From a virus: 60,648 nucleotides of DNA. The position numbers and the translations under genes were made by a program. Shown one piece after another: positions 51,803-58,382 of the stretch. How positions within the stretch are numbered: the stretch's first letter is position 1; each line of letters starts with the position of its first letter. The DNA lies in the IMG/VR virus record IMGVR_UViG_3300038424_000095, positions 1 through 60,648 of that record. One strand, given 5' to 3'. The notes under the pieces were generated by a model, which saw nothing but the letters and a program-made list of their open reading frames with translations, searched no databases and had not been told where the DNA came from.

Positions 51803-52226
51803 GCTGTATCGGTTCTCCCCCTTTTCCAGTGACCTGAACATTCTTCGCCGGTTCATCCCCTCTCAATTCCACCAGGCGCCACAGGGCGTCCAACTTATCG
51901 TAGAGTTCAAACTCGACGGTCGATGTTTTAAACATCTGCTCGCCGTCCTTGCTTTCGGTGATTCGTGTGTGTTCCTTCACCTTTTTGATAGCGGCCAGTT
52001 TACGCTTACCGCCTTTCTGGGCCTTGATTTCCTCAAAGGTATTAGCGCATATCTCCCCTCCTTCGGCAACCGTCAGGTAGTCATCGATGCGGGAGAACGC
52101 CACAGAGCAAAGCTCTTCGGCAATGCGTTTCAGGGTTCCCCCAGCTTTCTCGATGGTCTTGATTCGTTCAGCCACGACGATATCTGCTGCAATAGAAGGT
52201 GCTGAATCAGAAATAGAAATGCTCAC
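51702..52226 (-). CDS. terS: Terminase small subunit-like protein
   Basis: A 174-residue protein with a GTG start after TAGGG. Its IAADIVVAERIKTIEKAGGTLKRIAEELC region looks like a helix-turn-helix of small terminases, followed by RITESKDGEQMFKTSTVEFELYDKLDALWRL, a coiled-coil oligomerisation type segment known in phage small terminase families. It recognises phage DNA for packaging. It overlaps the large subunit gene by about 100 bases. Confidence 0.72.
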   Translation of the reverse strand: MSISISDSAPSIAADIVVAERIKTIEKAGGTLKRIAEELCSVAFSRIDDYLTVAEGGEICANTFEEIKAQKGGKRKLAAIKKVKEHTRITESKDGEQMFKTSTVEFELYDKLDALWRLVELRGDEPAKNVQVTGKGGEPIQHELTCGPEVRAIVEDLTKLILGRPGESDQGVGA

Positions 52227-52265
52227 CCCTAAAGTATGACGTATTACATTGTTGGTGTGCAGATG

Positions 52266-52580
52266 TTACTTTGATGTCAAAGGGGGATCATTTTTGATGT
52301 CACCTGATCCAAAATTATTGACTCTCCCCTGCCATTTGGAGTATCCTCCCCCCATACCCCCCTTAAGAACAACCTCATACACCCTTAGCCACTCTTCTAC
52401 CTCACCACGTAGCAGATAAGGCCGTCCATTCGGTGCATGGTGAAACAACTTCTCCATCGCGTATCGTTCCCGCCATCGGTAAACTTTCCTCCATGCAACG
52501 TCCTGATCCCCTGATAATCCGAGCAATGGCTTCAGATACTCAATAATCGCTTTTCTTCCCACGATCATATCCTCACTCAT
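52266..52580 (-). CDS. Helix-turn-helix DNA-binding protein
   Basis: A 104-residue protein with VGRKAIIEYLKPLLGLS and VYRWRERYAMEKLFHHAPNGRPYLLRGEVEEWL, a winged-helix pattern like MerR/excisionase-type proteins. The C-terminus is Gly/Lys-rich. It precedes the terminase genes and may regulate them or help packaging. Its stop/start junction upstream overlaps 52577. Confidence 0.62.
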   Translation of the reverse strand: MSEDMIVGRKAIIEYLKPLLGLSGDQDVAWRKVYRWRERYAMEKLFHHAPNGRPYLLRGEVEEWLRVYEVVLKGGMGGGYSKWQGRVNNFGSGDIKNDPPLTSK

Positions 52581-52807
52581 TCTTCCCCCATGTTCTCGTA
52601 TTCAGCACACCAACTTGCTTGATTCCACGCCGATCTATGCGCGAGTTTCTTTCTCAGCTCCCAGGTTTGCCCGATTCGATACCCATGCTCAAGATATTTG
52701 CACCTGGCAACCCCCTTTTTGATCTTGAATTGCAGACAGTTAGCGCAACTAACTTCAGGGATGTTCGACATTGGGTCCGATCTGTAGGAACCTTCAGGTC
52801 TTGCCAT
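52577..52807 (-). CDS. Small Cys-rich protein
   Basis: A 76-residue protein starting at the ATG after GGGGTGAGATA and overlapping the upstream TAA (TAATG). VSCANCLQFKIKKGVARCKYLE and a later WCAEYE suggest a three- or four-cysteine metal site. Unknown function; ATGA overlap with the HTH gene. Confidence 0.55.
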   Translation of the reverse strand: MARPEGSYRSDPMSNIPEVSCANCLQFKIKKGVARCKYLEHGYRIGQTWELRKKLAHRSAWNQASWCAEYENMGEE

Positions 52808-52923
52808 TATCTCACCCCAAACACTTCCATACTCCTCACCCACGCATACCCCACCGCCCCTATCACAATGGCTGCCTCCAGGATCCACAGGAGGCGGGTG
52901 CACCATTTATCCTTCGCTCTCAT
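52807..52923 (-). CDS. 38-residue membrane protein
   Basis: MRAKDKWCTRLLWILEAAI then VIGAVGYAWVRSMEVFGVR; one membrane helix. AGGTTATAC precedes the ATG. It is the first gene of the packaging and structural operon in the minus direction. Confidence 0.5.
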   Translation of the reverse strand: MRAKDKWCTRLLWILEAAIVIGAVGYAWVRSMEVFGVR

Positions 52924-52971
52924 GTATAACCTATGCTTATGACATCATAAGTTCTTTTGTGCAAATACTGC

Positions 52972-53000
52972 TTGACACGTATTAAGATACGTGTTATAGT
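52972..53000 (+). promoter_or_regulatory. Consensus promoter with overlapping palindromic operator
   Basis: TTGACA (52972-52977) and TATAGT (52995-53000) are spaced by 17 bases, nearly a σ70 consensus. A perfect palindrome ACACGTATTAAGATACGTGT fills 52975-52994 and overlaps the spacer, so a bound repressor would block polymerase. It drives the two-gene unit 53046-53475. Confidence 0.8.
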
Positions 53001-53045
53001 ATAGGTATGATGATAGAGGATCAAATAAACCAAACGGAGGGTGCT

Positions 53046-53336
53046 ATGAGAACCAGTGGAACATTTCAGGACGTGTACGAGGCGGCCAAAAACTACTCTA
53101 ACGGTGGTACTACTTATGGTGGGCGCCCAATGAATCCGGTTGTGCGTAGGCGTGCCTCTGACGGCGTATGGATGTTGGAAAGCGGTCTTGATAGCGCGGA
53201 GGGCAGCGATCTTGAATGCTCTTTGGACGCATTTGACAACTGGTTTTATGAGAGCTACAAAACGGACTATATTCCAGGCGATGAGGACATAGCGGATTTT
53301 GCAACGACAATAACCGAGGATATAGACAATGTCTAA
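53046..53336 (+). CDS. Acidic protein of a repressed two-gene unit
   Basis: A 96-residue protein starting at the ATG after CGGAGGGTGCT; an upstream in-frame ATG at 53007 is only 7 bases after the promoter. It is acidic (SLDAFDNWFYESYKTDYIPGDED) and has no recognised domain. It is the first gene of a two-gene unit with its own promoter, operator and terminator, lying between the early and packaging operons. It could be a lysogeny gene (moron) or a member of a toxin-antitoxin-like pair; neither is shown. Confidence 0.6.
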   Translation: MRTSGTFQDVYEAAKNYSNGGTTYGGRPMNPVVRRRASDGVWMLESGLDSAEGSDLECSLDAFDNWFYESYKTDYIPGDEDIADFATTITEDIDNV

Positions 53337-53475
53337 ACTCAAAGTCCCCACTCTTACCTGTCTCCGCTGCGGCCACACTTGGGTTCCCCGCTCCGCCGAT
53401 GTCCGGCAGTGCCCTAACCCTAAATGCCACTCGGTGCTTTGGGATGTGCCACCCAAAAAATCTATCAGCAAGTAA
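53329..53475 (+). CDS. 48-residue zinc-ribbon protein
   Basis: Starts at an ATG inside the previous stop region (8-base overlap). Product MSKLKVPTLTCLRCGHTWVPR then CPNPKCHSVLW forms a CxxCGHxWxPR...CPxxxC ribbon, a common small prokaryotic protein. The unit ends 7 bases later at the terminator. Possible antitoxin or DNA-binding partner; function unknown. Confidence 0.62.
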   Translation: MSKLKVPTLTCLRCGHTWVPRSADVRQCPNPKCHSVLWDVPPKKSISK

Positions 53476-53482
53476 TCCTCAC

Positions 53483-53506
53483 GAGGCCCTTCGGGGCCTC
53501 TTTTTT
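53483..53506 (+). terminator. Intrinsic terminator
   Basis: GAGGCCC-TTCG-GGGCCTC (53483-53500) followed by TTTTTT is a perfect hairpin with T run on the plus strand, ending the two-gene unit. It lies between this unit and the convergent HNH gene. Confidence 0.9.
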
Positions 53507-53521
53507 GTTCGGATGCGCCAT

Positions 53522-53824
53522 TTAGGGGCCATTAGCGGCCTCTTCCTCATCGTGACATTCCTTGCACAGCGTAACTAAGTGCTCCGGTGTCTGAAGCACA
53601 TTGCGGATAATGTAATCAATCACCCGTTCCCAATCGATACCCGAGCAATGGTGAACCTCCACACTGAACTCGTGTCCTTTGGCCTTGGTTTGCCGTTTAT
53701 GGCAGCCCTGGCATGTGTAATCGTCCCGACGTAATGCTGCACCCCTTTCGCGAGAACGGAGCCATATGAGGCGCACAGCACGCTTTACGTGGGCACGGGG
53801 GGTGACATCGGGATTGCGCTTCAC
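53522..53824 (-). CDS. HNH endonuclease
   Basis: A 100-residue protein with a GTG start after GGAGGCCAA, overlapping the previous TGA (GTGA). RRDDYTCQGCHKRQTKAKG, then VEVHHCSGID and LVTLCKECHDEEE form a classical HNH domain with two CxxC zinc pairs. Small HNH enzymes near packaging genes often assist terminase; this one is about 1.3 kb upstream of the small terminase, so that role is possible. Confidence 0.78.
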   Translation of the reverse strand: MKRNPDVTPRAHVKRAVRLIWLRSRERGAALRRDDYTCQGCHKRQTKAKGHEFSVEVHHCSGIDWERVIDYIIRNVLQTPEHLVTLCKECHDEEEAANGP

Positions 53825-54006
53825 TTGGCCTCCTTCTCGATTTCTACGCTTACCCTCACAGCTCTCAACTGGTGATTTCGTTTGACTGTCCGCCACGGCA
53901 ATTTAGAATCCCTCATAACCGCCTTAATGGCGTTCTGCCGTTTCTCTCGAATTGTGAAATCCCAAATAGCATTCCATTTATCGCTGAATATCGCCCAAGC
54001 TTTCAT
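53821..54006 (-). CDS. 61-residue hypothetical protein
   Basis: MKAWAIFSDKWNAIWDFTIRE then a basic stretch (KRQNAIKAVMRDSKLPWRTVKRN). Overlaps both neighbours by 4 bases. It may be a DNA-associated early protein; no motif. Confidence 0.55.
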   Translation of the reverse strand: MKAWAIFSDKWNAIWDFTIREKRQNAIKAVMRDSKLPWRTVKRNHQLRAVRVSVEIEKEAK

Positions 54007-54131
54007 CCCCCCACCTCCTCCACCGCCCTACTCTGCTCCCTCGCCTTTCTGCCGATCCAGGGGCCGACGAGAAGGGCGACAGGGAAAGAGAGGATAACCC
54101 ACGCGGCCAGGATGGCGAGGAGGAGGCTCAT
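54003..54131 (-). CDS. 42-residue membrane protein
   Basis: MSLLLAILAAWVILSFPVALLVGPWIGRK then a charged tail. One membrane helix with an SFPVALLVG motif frequent in small phage membrane proteins. ATGA overlaps on both sides. Confidence 0.55.
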   Translation of the reverse strand: MSLLLAILAAWVILSFPVALLVGPWIGRKAREQSRAVEEVGG

Positions 54132-54298
54132 AGTTTTGGCTCCTTGTCTTGCTTTGAGTCTACCTTCGTCTCAAGTTCTTGAAGGCGACATCCGATCAAG
54201 TACAAAAGGTCATGGAGTTGGTCTCGGAGCTCCCCGGTCTTCAGGTCGTTTATCATTTCCCACATATCGCGGCTTCGTTCCCCAGAGAATATTTCCAT
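54128..54298 (-). CDS. 56-residue helical protein
   Basis: ATG after AAGGAGGGGAAGG. MEIFSGERSRDMWEMINDLK then LRDQLHDLLYLIGCRLQELE, a strongly helical coiled-coil type protein. Stop overlaps the next ATG (ATGA). Unknown function. Confidence 0.52.
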   Translation of the reverse strand: MEIFSGERSRDMWEMINDLKTGELRDQLHDLLYLIGCRLQELETKVDSKQDKEPKL

Positions 54299-54333
54299 CC
54301 TTCCCCTCCTTCCTGGTCATAAGGCGTTGAGGT

Positions 54334-54879
54334 TCATGCTCTTAGCGCCTTTTTGTCTCTCGTGCCGATCTGAAAGACTTCTGCGGCGGCTCCATTTGCT
54401 TCTAGCTCACCCGTAAATTTGACCGGCCCCAATTCGTGAGCCTTGGCAGAGTAAGCCTTGTAGAGCTTTTCGAACTCCAGCCGGTTCCACTTCCGTTGAT
54501 CGGCCGGCCAGTCGCAGACCTTCATCCATCCACCCATAGCCTCAACACACTTCCCAATCACGCCGTCTTGGAACTCTACAGAGTGATTTGCCCCGTAGTC
54601 GTGGATGGCACCCAAGAGAACGTCAAAGGCGGCGATAGCGCGTGTCTCTGGATTGCCCTGCACGGCCTCTCGTATCTCCGCAGGAGTCGGAAACGTGTGG
54701 ATGGTCTTGGTGTTGGCAAGATTGATCGTGGCATCGTTTATCTCCTCGATGGTGAGGTCGGATAGGGCCTTGAAGTAGAAATCGAGCTTTATCTCGCTGA
54801 TTGCCTTGTCAGGGTTCCCGAAGGTTTCGTTGAGGATTGCCATGATTTGAGAGAATTTATGTAAGTCCGTTCTCTTCAC
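54334..54879 (-). CDS. Replication-associated protein, DUF6475/helicase-loader-like
   Basis: A 181-residue protein (FSQIMAILNETFGN, then LDFYFKALSDLTIEEINDA, FPTPAEIREAV). This pattern occurs in phage proteins placed beside replication initiators and likened to loaders of replicative helicases. The tail ends QIGTRDKKALRA. It overlaps the initiator gene at 54857 by 23 bases. The role is inferred from that pairing. Confidence 0.62.
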   Translation of the reverse strand: MKRTDLHKFSQIMAILNETFGNPDKAISEIKLDFYFKALSDLTIEEINDATINLANTKTIHTFPTPAEIREAVQGNPETRAIAAFDVLLGAIHDYGANHSVEFQDGVIGKCVEAMGGWMKVCDWPADQRKWNRLEFEKLYKAYSAKAHELGPVKFTGELEANGAAAEVFQIGTRDKKALRA

Positions 54880-55630
54880 GTTCTGCCTCCTCCTGTCTTC
54901 TCTTGCCCCAATCGAGGATACCAGCCGATGATTTGCTTATCAGTGGTTGACCGCTGTTCGGTTCTGTTGCCAGTTGATCCTCCCATCCTTTCCTGTTCAA
55001 CCACGTAGCCGGATATGGGATATACTGGCCACTATCCTTAAGCCAATCGGTCGAGGTCTTGGCACGCTGTACGGCTGAGAGGATTTCTCCTGTCAGGTGC
55101 TCGCTCGGATTGATCTTGGCCCATGCGTTTTCCGCATCTCCCTTGGCTACTTTGCGTGGGTACTCTGTCCAGAATTTTTGAAATGCTTCTAACAGAATCT
55201 CTTTCGAGGGTTTCGGTTTCTGTTTCGGTTTAACTTCTGTTTCTGTTTCGTCAGTGAGTACTCCGTGAGGAATCAGTGAGCCATCAAGAATATGTGATGG
55301 TGGCTCAGGATTTCTCTGCAAAGATGGACGGTTGATTGTTTGATGCTTAGGAAAGGTGCGAATATAGTAGTATTTCTCGCCATCGGCCTCAAAAGGAATG
55401 ATGCAGTGCATTGCCTCAAGTTCTTTTAACCACTTCAAAAAATCGGGCGGCTTAATTTCGTCGTAGGGGAAAATCTTGTTCTTAAGCCACAAGGGATGCC
55501 CTTTTACCACGGCGTAGTCATCAGAATGATTCCACATGCCTATAAACGTGAGCCGGGCATCTCTGGAAGTATTTACCGCCAACTTCTCATCATCCCAAAA
55601 CTCAGGCTTGACTATTCTGGATCGAGCCAT
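54857..55630 (-). CDS. Phage replication initiator/replisome organiser protein
   Basis: A 257-residue protein. RIVKPEFWDDEKLAVNTSRDARLTFIGMWNHSDDY then GHPLWLKNKIFPYD (abbreviated) is the N-terminal winged-helix pattern of phage replisome organisers. A Pro/Lys/Glu-rich linker and an FWTEYPRKVAKGDAENAW then IPYPATWLNRKGWED segment follow, as in DnaD-like proteins with C-terminal helicase-binding modules. It probably binds the phage origin, which may lie in or near this gene. Confidence 0.75.
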   Translation of the reverse strand: MARSRIVKPEFWDDEKLAVNTSRDARLTFIGMWNHSDDYAVVKGHPLWLKNKIFPYDEIKPPDFLKWLKELEAMHCIIPFEADGEKYYYIRTFPKHQTINRPSLQRNPEPPSHILDGSLIPHGVLTDETETEVKPKQKPKPSKEILLEAFQKFWTEYPRKVAKGDAENAWAKINPSEHLTGEILSAVQRAKTSTDWLKDSGQYIPYPATWLNRKGWEDQLATEPNSGQPLISKSSAGILDWGKRRQEEAEREENGLT

Positions 55631-55859
55631 TCTTAGCTCCGCCCCCGTATGTTCCGCAACCTATATGGCACCAATGACACAGCGTTCTTCCGTTGTCGAC
55701 GTCGTATTTAAGGTCCGGTCTTAAGCAACGAGGAATTATATGATCCGATTCAAGGCGGTATTTACATCCACACAAGACACACTGATGCCCATCTCGTTCA
55801 AACACCAGTTTTCTCCAGGCGTCGTATGACATCGGTCGAATCTTCTTAGATCCCCTCAT
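55602..55859 (-). CDS. HNH endonuclease
   Basis: An 85-residue protein; ATG after GGAGAGGAAGAAGGG overlaps the upstream stop. SYDAWRKLVFERDGHQCVLCG then ESDHIIPRCLRPDLKYD and TLCHWCH form a compact HNH domain with two CxxC pairs. It overlaps the replication initiator end by 29 bases. It could be a nicking or homing nuclease active near replication genes. Confidence 0.8.
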   Translation of the reverse strand: MRGSKKIRPMSYDAWRKLVFERDGHQCVLCGCKYRLESDHIIPRCLRPDLKYDVDNGRTLCHWCHIGCGTYGGGAKNGSIQNSQA

Positions 55860-56158
55860 CCCTTCTTCCTCTCCTTCCACCTCACTGAGCTCGCCCGCCT
55901 CTGCCTTTTCAGGACGACCATACTGCACGGCGAACAGTACTTTTGGTTCCCGCTGATAGGGTGGTAGGGCTTATGGCACTCGTCGCAGGACCTGGTCTGG
56001 TTCATAGGGCGCTTGCCTTTGGGGGGCTTGTGGTTGGCGGGATCGTCGGCCTCGGGCTTGCGCACGATGATAAGCCCACAGCAATGCAGCCACAACTCGT
56101 CCTTCGATGCGTCGATGCGCTCAGAAACAAGGGGAGTTGTGCAATGGGGGCAATTCAT
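55856..56158 (-). CDS. Zinc-ribbon protein with two fingers
   Basis: A 100-residue protein: MNCPHCTTPLVSE...LHCCG, a first ribbon, and CDECHKPYHPISGNQKYCSPC, an FCS-like second one. Basic C-terminus (RQRRASSVRWKERKKG). Overlaps both neighbours by 4 bases. Likely nucleic-acid binding. Confidence 0.62.
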   Translation of the reverse strand: MNCPHCTTPLVSERIDASKDELWLHCCGLIIVRKPEADDPANHKPPKGKRPMNQTRSCDECHKPYHPISGNQKYCSPCSMVVLKRQRRASSVRWKERKKG

Positions 56159-56694
56159 TTTTTTGGCCTCACAAACCCTAGTTTCAATCGCCGTTTGTAC
56201 CGTCTACCCCTTTCTGTATCTCTTTTTGTCAAGCAGAGTCGGCTTCCGCATGTCTTCGGCGCCGTGCCGTGTTGTCGAGGATTAATTAAGAATTCCACGC
56301 CGCACGATGTGCAGATGCCAATCATGGATTTTCGCGTAGGGACGCAGGCAAAATGCCGATATACTATCTGTTCCGGCAGTTGGTACGTTGTCATGTTTTC
56401 AGGATCGTCCCAGGCCTTACAGACCGAGCACCGCTTCTTGCGAGGATCGCCCGTCGCAGCATAAGACTTCTGCCTGGTATGAAGAAGCATGTGATATTCG
56501 TGGTCTTCGCAAATTACAAGTGGGCCGCCGTTCAGACCGCCATCTGCATGATGGACCGGAGCTTTTGCGGGCAACGGTTTACCGAGAGCTTTCTCTGCCA
56601 CAGCCCTATGAAGATTGACATTCTTTCCATTGACTCTCGCTTGCTTATAGGTTTTGCCATTGTATGGCTTTACGAAGGCAAGTTTTTTATCCAT
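56155..56694 (-). CDS. HNH endonuclease with added zinc fingers
   Basis: A 179-residue protein. NLHRAVAEKALGKPLPAKAPVHHADG then GPLVICEDHEYHMLLH is an HNH_3-type core. It is followed by CSVC, CTSCG and CGSRLC pairs and a basic RGRRYKRRLKLG tail. Homing-type or packaging-associated; family is clear, role is not. Confidence 0.78.
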   Translation of the reverse strand: MDKKLAFVKPYNGKTYKQARVNGKNVNLHRAVAEKALGKPLPAKAPVHHADGGLNGGPLVICEDHEYHMLLHTRQKSYAATGDPRKKRCSVCKAWDDPENMTTYQLPEQIVYRHFACVPTRKSMIGICTSCGVEFLINPRQHGTAPKTCGSRLCLTKRDTERGRRYKRRLKLGFVRPKK

Positions 56695-56869
56695 GAGGTC
56701 CCTCGCACTTCTCTACATCCTGAAGCAATCGGCAATAAGGCGGCGTGCCTTTCTCTTTCCCGTCTATCCGGGGGAAGGATTGAAGGGGTTCGTCCCAAAG
56801 CCAGTTACAGAATGAACATGAATTTTTGAGGGAGGATGGAGTACAGAGGGAGGCGACCGGGATCGTCAT
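56687..56869 (-). CDS. Small cysteine-rich protein
   Basis: A 60-residue product starting at an ATG that overlaps the previous TGA (ATGA). CSFCNWLWDEP, then YCRLL and EKCEG give a CxxC plus two cysteines. The early part (MTIPVASLCTPSS) is low in motif content. Unknown. Confidence 0.45.
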   Translation of the reverse strand: MTIPVASLCTPSSLKNSCSFCNWLWDEPLQSFPRIDGKEKGTPPYCRLLQDVEKCEGPHG

Positions 56870-57258
56870 ACCTTGATGACCGCCTCAAGCTTGTGCTCCC
56901 TGATCTGTTCTTTCAGGAGCCGGAGCTCCTCCTCGGCGCTCATCTTAGGCTTTTCCTCCGAAGGGTTCCTCCCTATGATCTCCAGAACGAAGTCGAGGGC
57001 CTCCTGTGCGAGAAGGTCAGGGGCGAGCACCATGAGGGCCCCCGTGAAACATATCTGCCACCGTTTCTGGTGATCTTCATTGTTGCTGTTGAGCACTTCA
57101 GACATGTAACTGTACGAGACATCGCACACCGCGGCGAGGTGCTTCCTGTCGATGCCCGCGGCTACCCCTTTGAGACGGCGCTCAAGTTCGGCCCCGAAGG
57201 CCTTAGCCTTCCCCGCCTGCTCCTGTACCGCCAACTCCTCGAACGTGCCTTGATTCAT
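56866..57258 (-). CDS. CII/Cro-like regulator candidate
   Basis: A 130-residue protein; the ATG at 57258 follows GGAGGATCGC and is preferred to the one at 57270. IDRKHLAAVCDVSYSYMSEVLNSNN is a helix-turn-helix, and the rest (ALDFVLEIIGRNPSEEKPK) is helical. First gene of the leftward early operon, next to the repressor; probably a CII- or Cro-type regulator. Operator-like repeats lie just upstream (57274-57316). Confidence 0.6.
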   Translation of the reverse strand: MNQGTFEELAVQEQAGKAKAFGAELERRLKGVAAGIDRKHLAAVCDVSYSYMSEVLNSNNEDHQKRWQICFTGALMVLAPDLLAQEALDFVLEIIGRNPSEEKPKMSAEEELRLLKEQIREHKLEAVIKV

Positions 57259-57273
57259 GCGATCCTCCATGGG

Positions 57274-57316
57274 CTTGCGTAACCTTGCGTAAAAACTAAC
57301 GATGGACTACGCAAGG
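57274..57316. promoter_or_regulatory. Operator-like repeats before the leftward early gene
   Basis: CTTGCGTAA occurs twice in a row (57274-57282 and 57284-57292) and CTACGCAAGG (57307-57316) once in inverted form. Clustered half-sites in the 85-base gap between the repressor and the leftward gene look like a phage operator. No strong -10/-35 pair was found beside them. Confidence 0.45.
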
Positions 57317-57342
57317 GCAAAACGGATAAAAAAAGACATGAA

Positions 57343-57552
57343 TCAGGCACATTGCTCTTCAGCCGTGAAGACTTCGATGGAGGCACCCAGTTCGGTGGCC
57401 ATTCTTTCAAGCACGCCGATGGTAGGGTTTATCTTTTCCCCCGCCTCTATCTTGGAGATCATCGACCGATCTATGCCTACCCGTTCGGCCAGCTCTGCCT
57501 GCGTCATGCCTTTCGCCATTCTGAGGTCTTTGAGCTTCGTTCCTATCATCAT
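57343..57552 (-). CDS. XRE-family repressor
   Basis: A 69-residue HTH protein: MIGTKLKDLRMAKGMTQAEL, AERVGIDRSMISKIEAGEKI, NPTIGVLERMATEL. This is the classical lambda-repressor-like DNA-binding fold. ATG at 57552 lies 6 bases after a -10 element and lacks a ribosome site, so the message is probably leaderless. It is the candidate lysogenic repressor, although it lacks the C-terminal peptidase domain of CI, so induction would work another way. Confidence 0.78.
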   Translation of the reverse strand: MMIGTKLKDLRMAKGMTQAELAERVGIDRSMISKIEAGEKINPTIGVLERMATELGASIEVFTAEEQCA

Positions 57553-57558
57553 GTGCAT

Positions 57559-57591
57559 ATTATTCACTTGGGGGCAGTGAATGTCAAGCAC
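57559..57591 (-). promoter_or_regulatory. Repressor promoter and operator (copy 1)
   Basis: On the minus strand TTGACA (57587-57582), 17-base spacer, AATAAT (57564-57559, with TGA before it, an extended -10). ATTCACT and AGTGAAT (57562-57568, 57576-57582) form a perfect inverted repeat across the spacer. The 16-mer GTGCTTGACATTCACT (57591-57576) recurs at copy 2. Confidence 0.7.
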
Positions 57592-57637
57592 AATTTCATC
57601 CTATTCAGAAAAAGCCGATTATCGTAGACTTTTGATC

Positions 57638-58039
57638 ATGGCAAAACCTGACGACACCGCCCCCCAAGAGGAGTTCATCCCCGAGGAGCTGCGAAGGACC
57701 ATCAAAGAATTGCGGTTAAGCAAGAAGCTCGGACAAAAAGCGATAGCTGCCGTTCTTCGAATGGAGCGGAGCAATTACACGAAGATCGAGAGCGGCAAGG
57801 TTAAAAACATAAAGACCGAACACCTCGCGAAGTTAGCAGAGTTCTACAAAGTCGATCTGCACGGCCTAGCGTACGGTCACGCACTGAACCCCACCGCGCT
57901 CCCACACGATGAGTCTCGACTACTTACCGCCTACCGCGAGATCAAAGCAAAGAACAAGCACAGAGCCCCCGGGATGATTGATTATCTTGAGTTCAATCTT
58001 GCTCGCATCAAACGAAGTGACGAAGAATTAACAACTTAG
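57638..58039 (+). CDS. HTH transcription regulator (divergent from repressor)
   Basis: A 133-residue protein starting at ATG 57638, in preference to the 57581 frame start. EELRRTIKELRLSKKLGQKAIAAVLRMERSNYTKIESGKVKN (abbreviated) is an XRE HTH; a helical tail follows. It is divergent from the repressor gene across 85 bases and may be the Cro-type antagonist or an activator. No ribosome site is visible; TAGACT ends 7 bases before the ATG, so a leaderless message is possible here too. Confidence 0.72.
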   Translation: MAKPDDTAPQEEFIPEELRRTIKELRLSKKLGQKAIAAVLRMERSNYTKIESGKVKNIKTEHLAKLAEFYKVDLHGLAYGHALNPTALPHDESRLLTAYREIKAKNKHRAPGMIDYLEFNLARIKRSDEELTT

Positions 58040-58066
58040 CAGCGCACTCTGGTAAATGGAGGTAGG

Positions 58067-58282
58067 ATGAGAGGAAAGTTTATAGACTTCTTCCATGCTT
58101 GCCAGGGGAGGGGCGACTACGATCCTCCCGTCCGGCCCGAGTTTCGATGGCAATGCCTTGAGTTCCTCTATGCGTGCGCCTATTACCTCGCAATCGTCTC
58201 AATTGGTCTGCTCTTTGTGCTCACCATCATCTACGTAGCAGGTGTCTTCAGCCACAACTCCTGGATCTGGTTCCTGAAGTAA
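58067..58282 (+). CDS. Membrane protein in immunity region
   Basis: A 71-residue protein after AATGGAGGTAGG. A soluble N-terminus (GKFIDFFHACQGRGDYDPPVRPEF) is followed by two hydrophobic segments (FLYACAYYLAIVSIGLLFVLTII). Small membrane proteins beside immunity genes are frequently superinfection-exclusion factors, which is a guess here. Confidence 0.55.
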   Translation: MRGKFIDFFHACQGRGDYDPPVRPEFRWQCLEFLYACAYYLAIVSIGLLFVLTIIYVAGVFSHNSWIWFLK

Positions 58283-58343
58283 ATTAGCTCTTTTCCCTCT
58301 AATCTGACTCCTCCCAAAAATATTTTTACGTCTACTCCAAAAA

Positions 58344-58382
58344 GTGCTTGACATTCACTTTTCATGGGTGCATAGTATTCAC
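58344..58382 (+). promoter_or_regulatory. Second copy of repressor promoter (copy 2)
   Basis: GTGCTTGACATTCACT (58344-58359) repeats the repressor promoter. -35 TTGACA 58348-58353, 17-base spacer, CATAGT 58371-58376, then ATTCAC and ATG 58383. Copy 1 reads AATAAT-ATGCAC-ATG at the same spacing, and both continue CACATGA(T/C)GATA. Confidence 0.7.
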
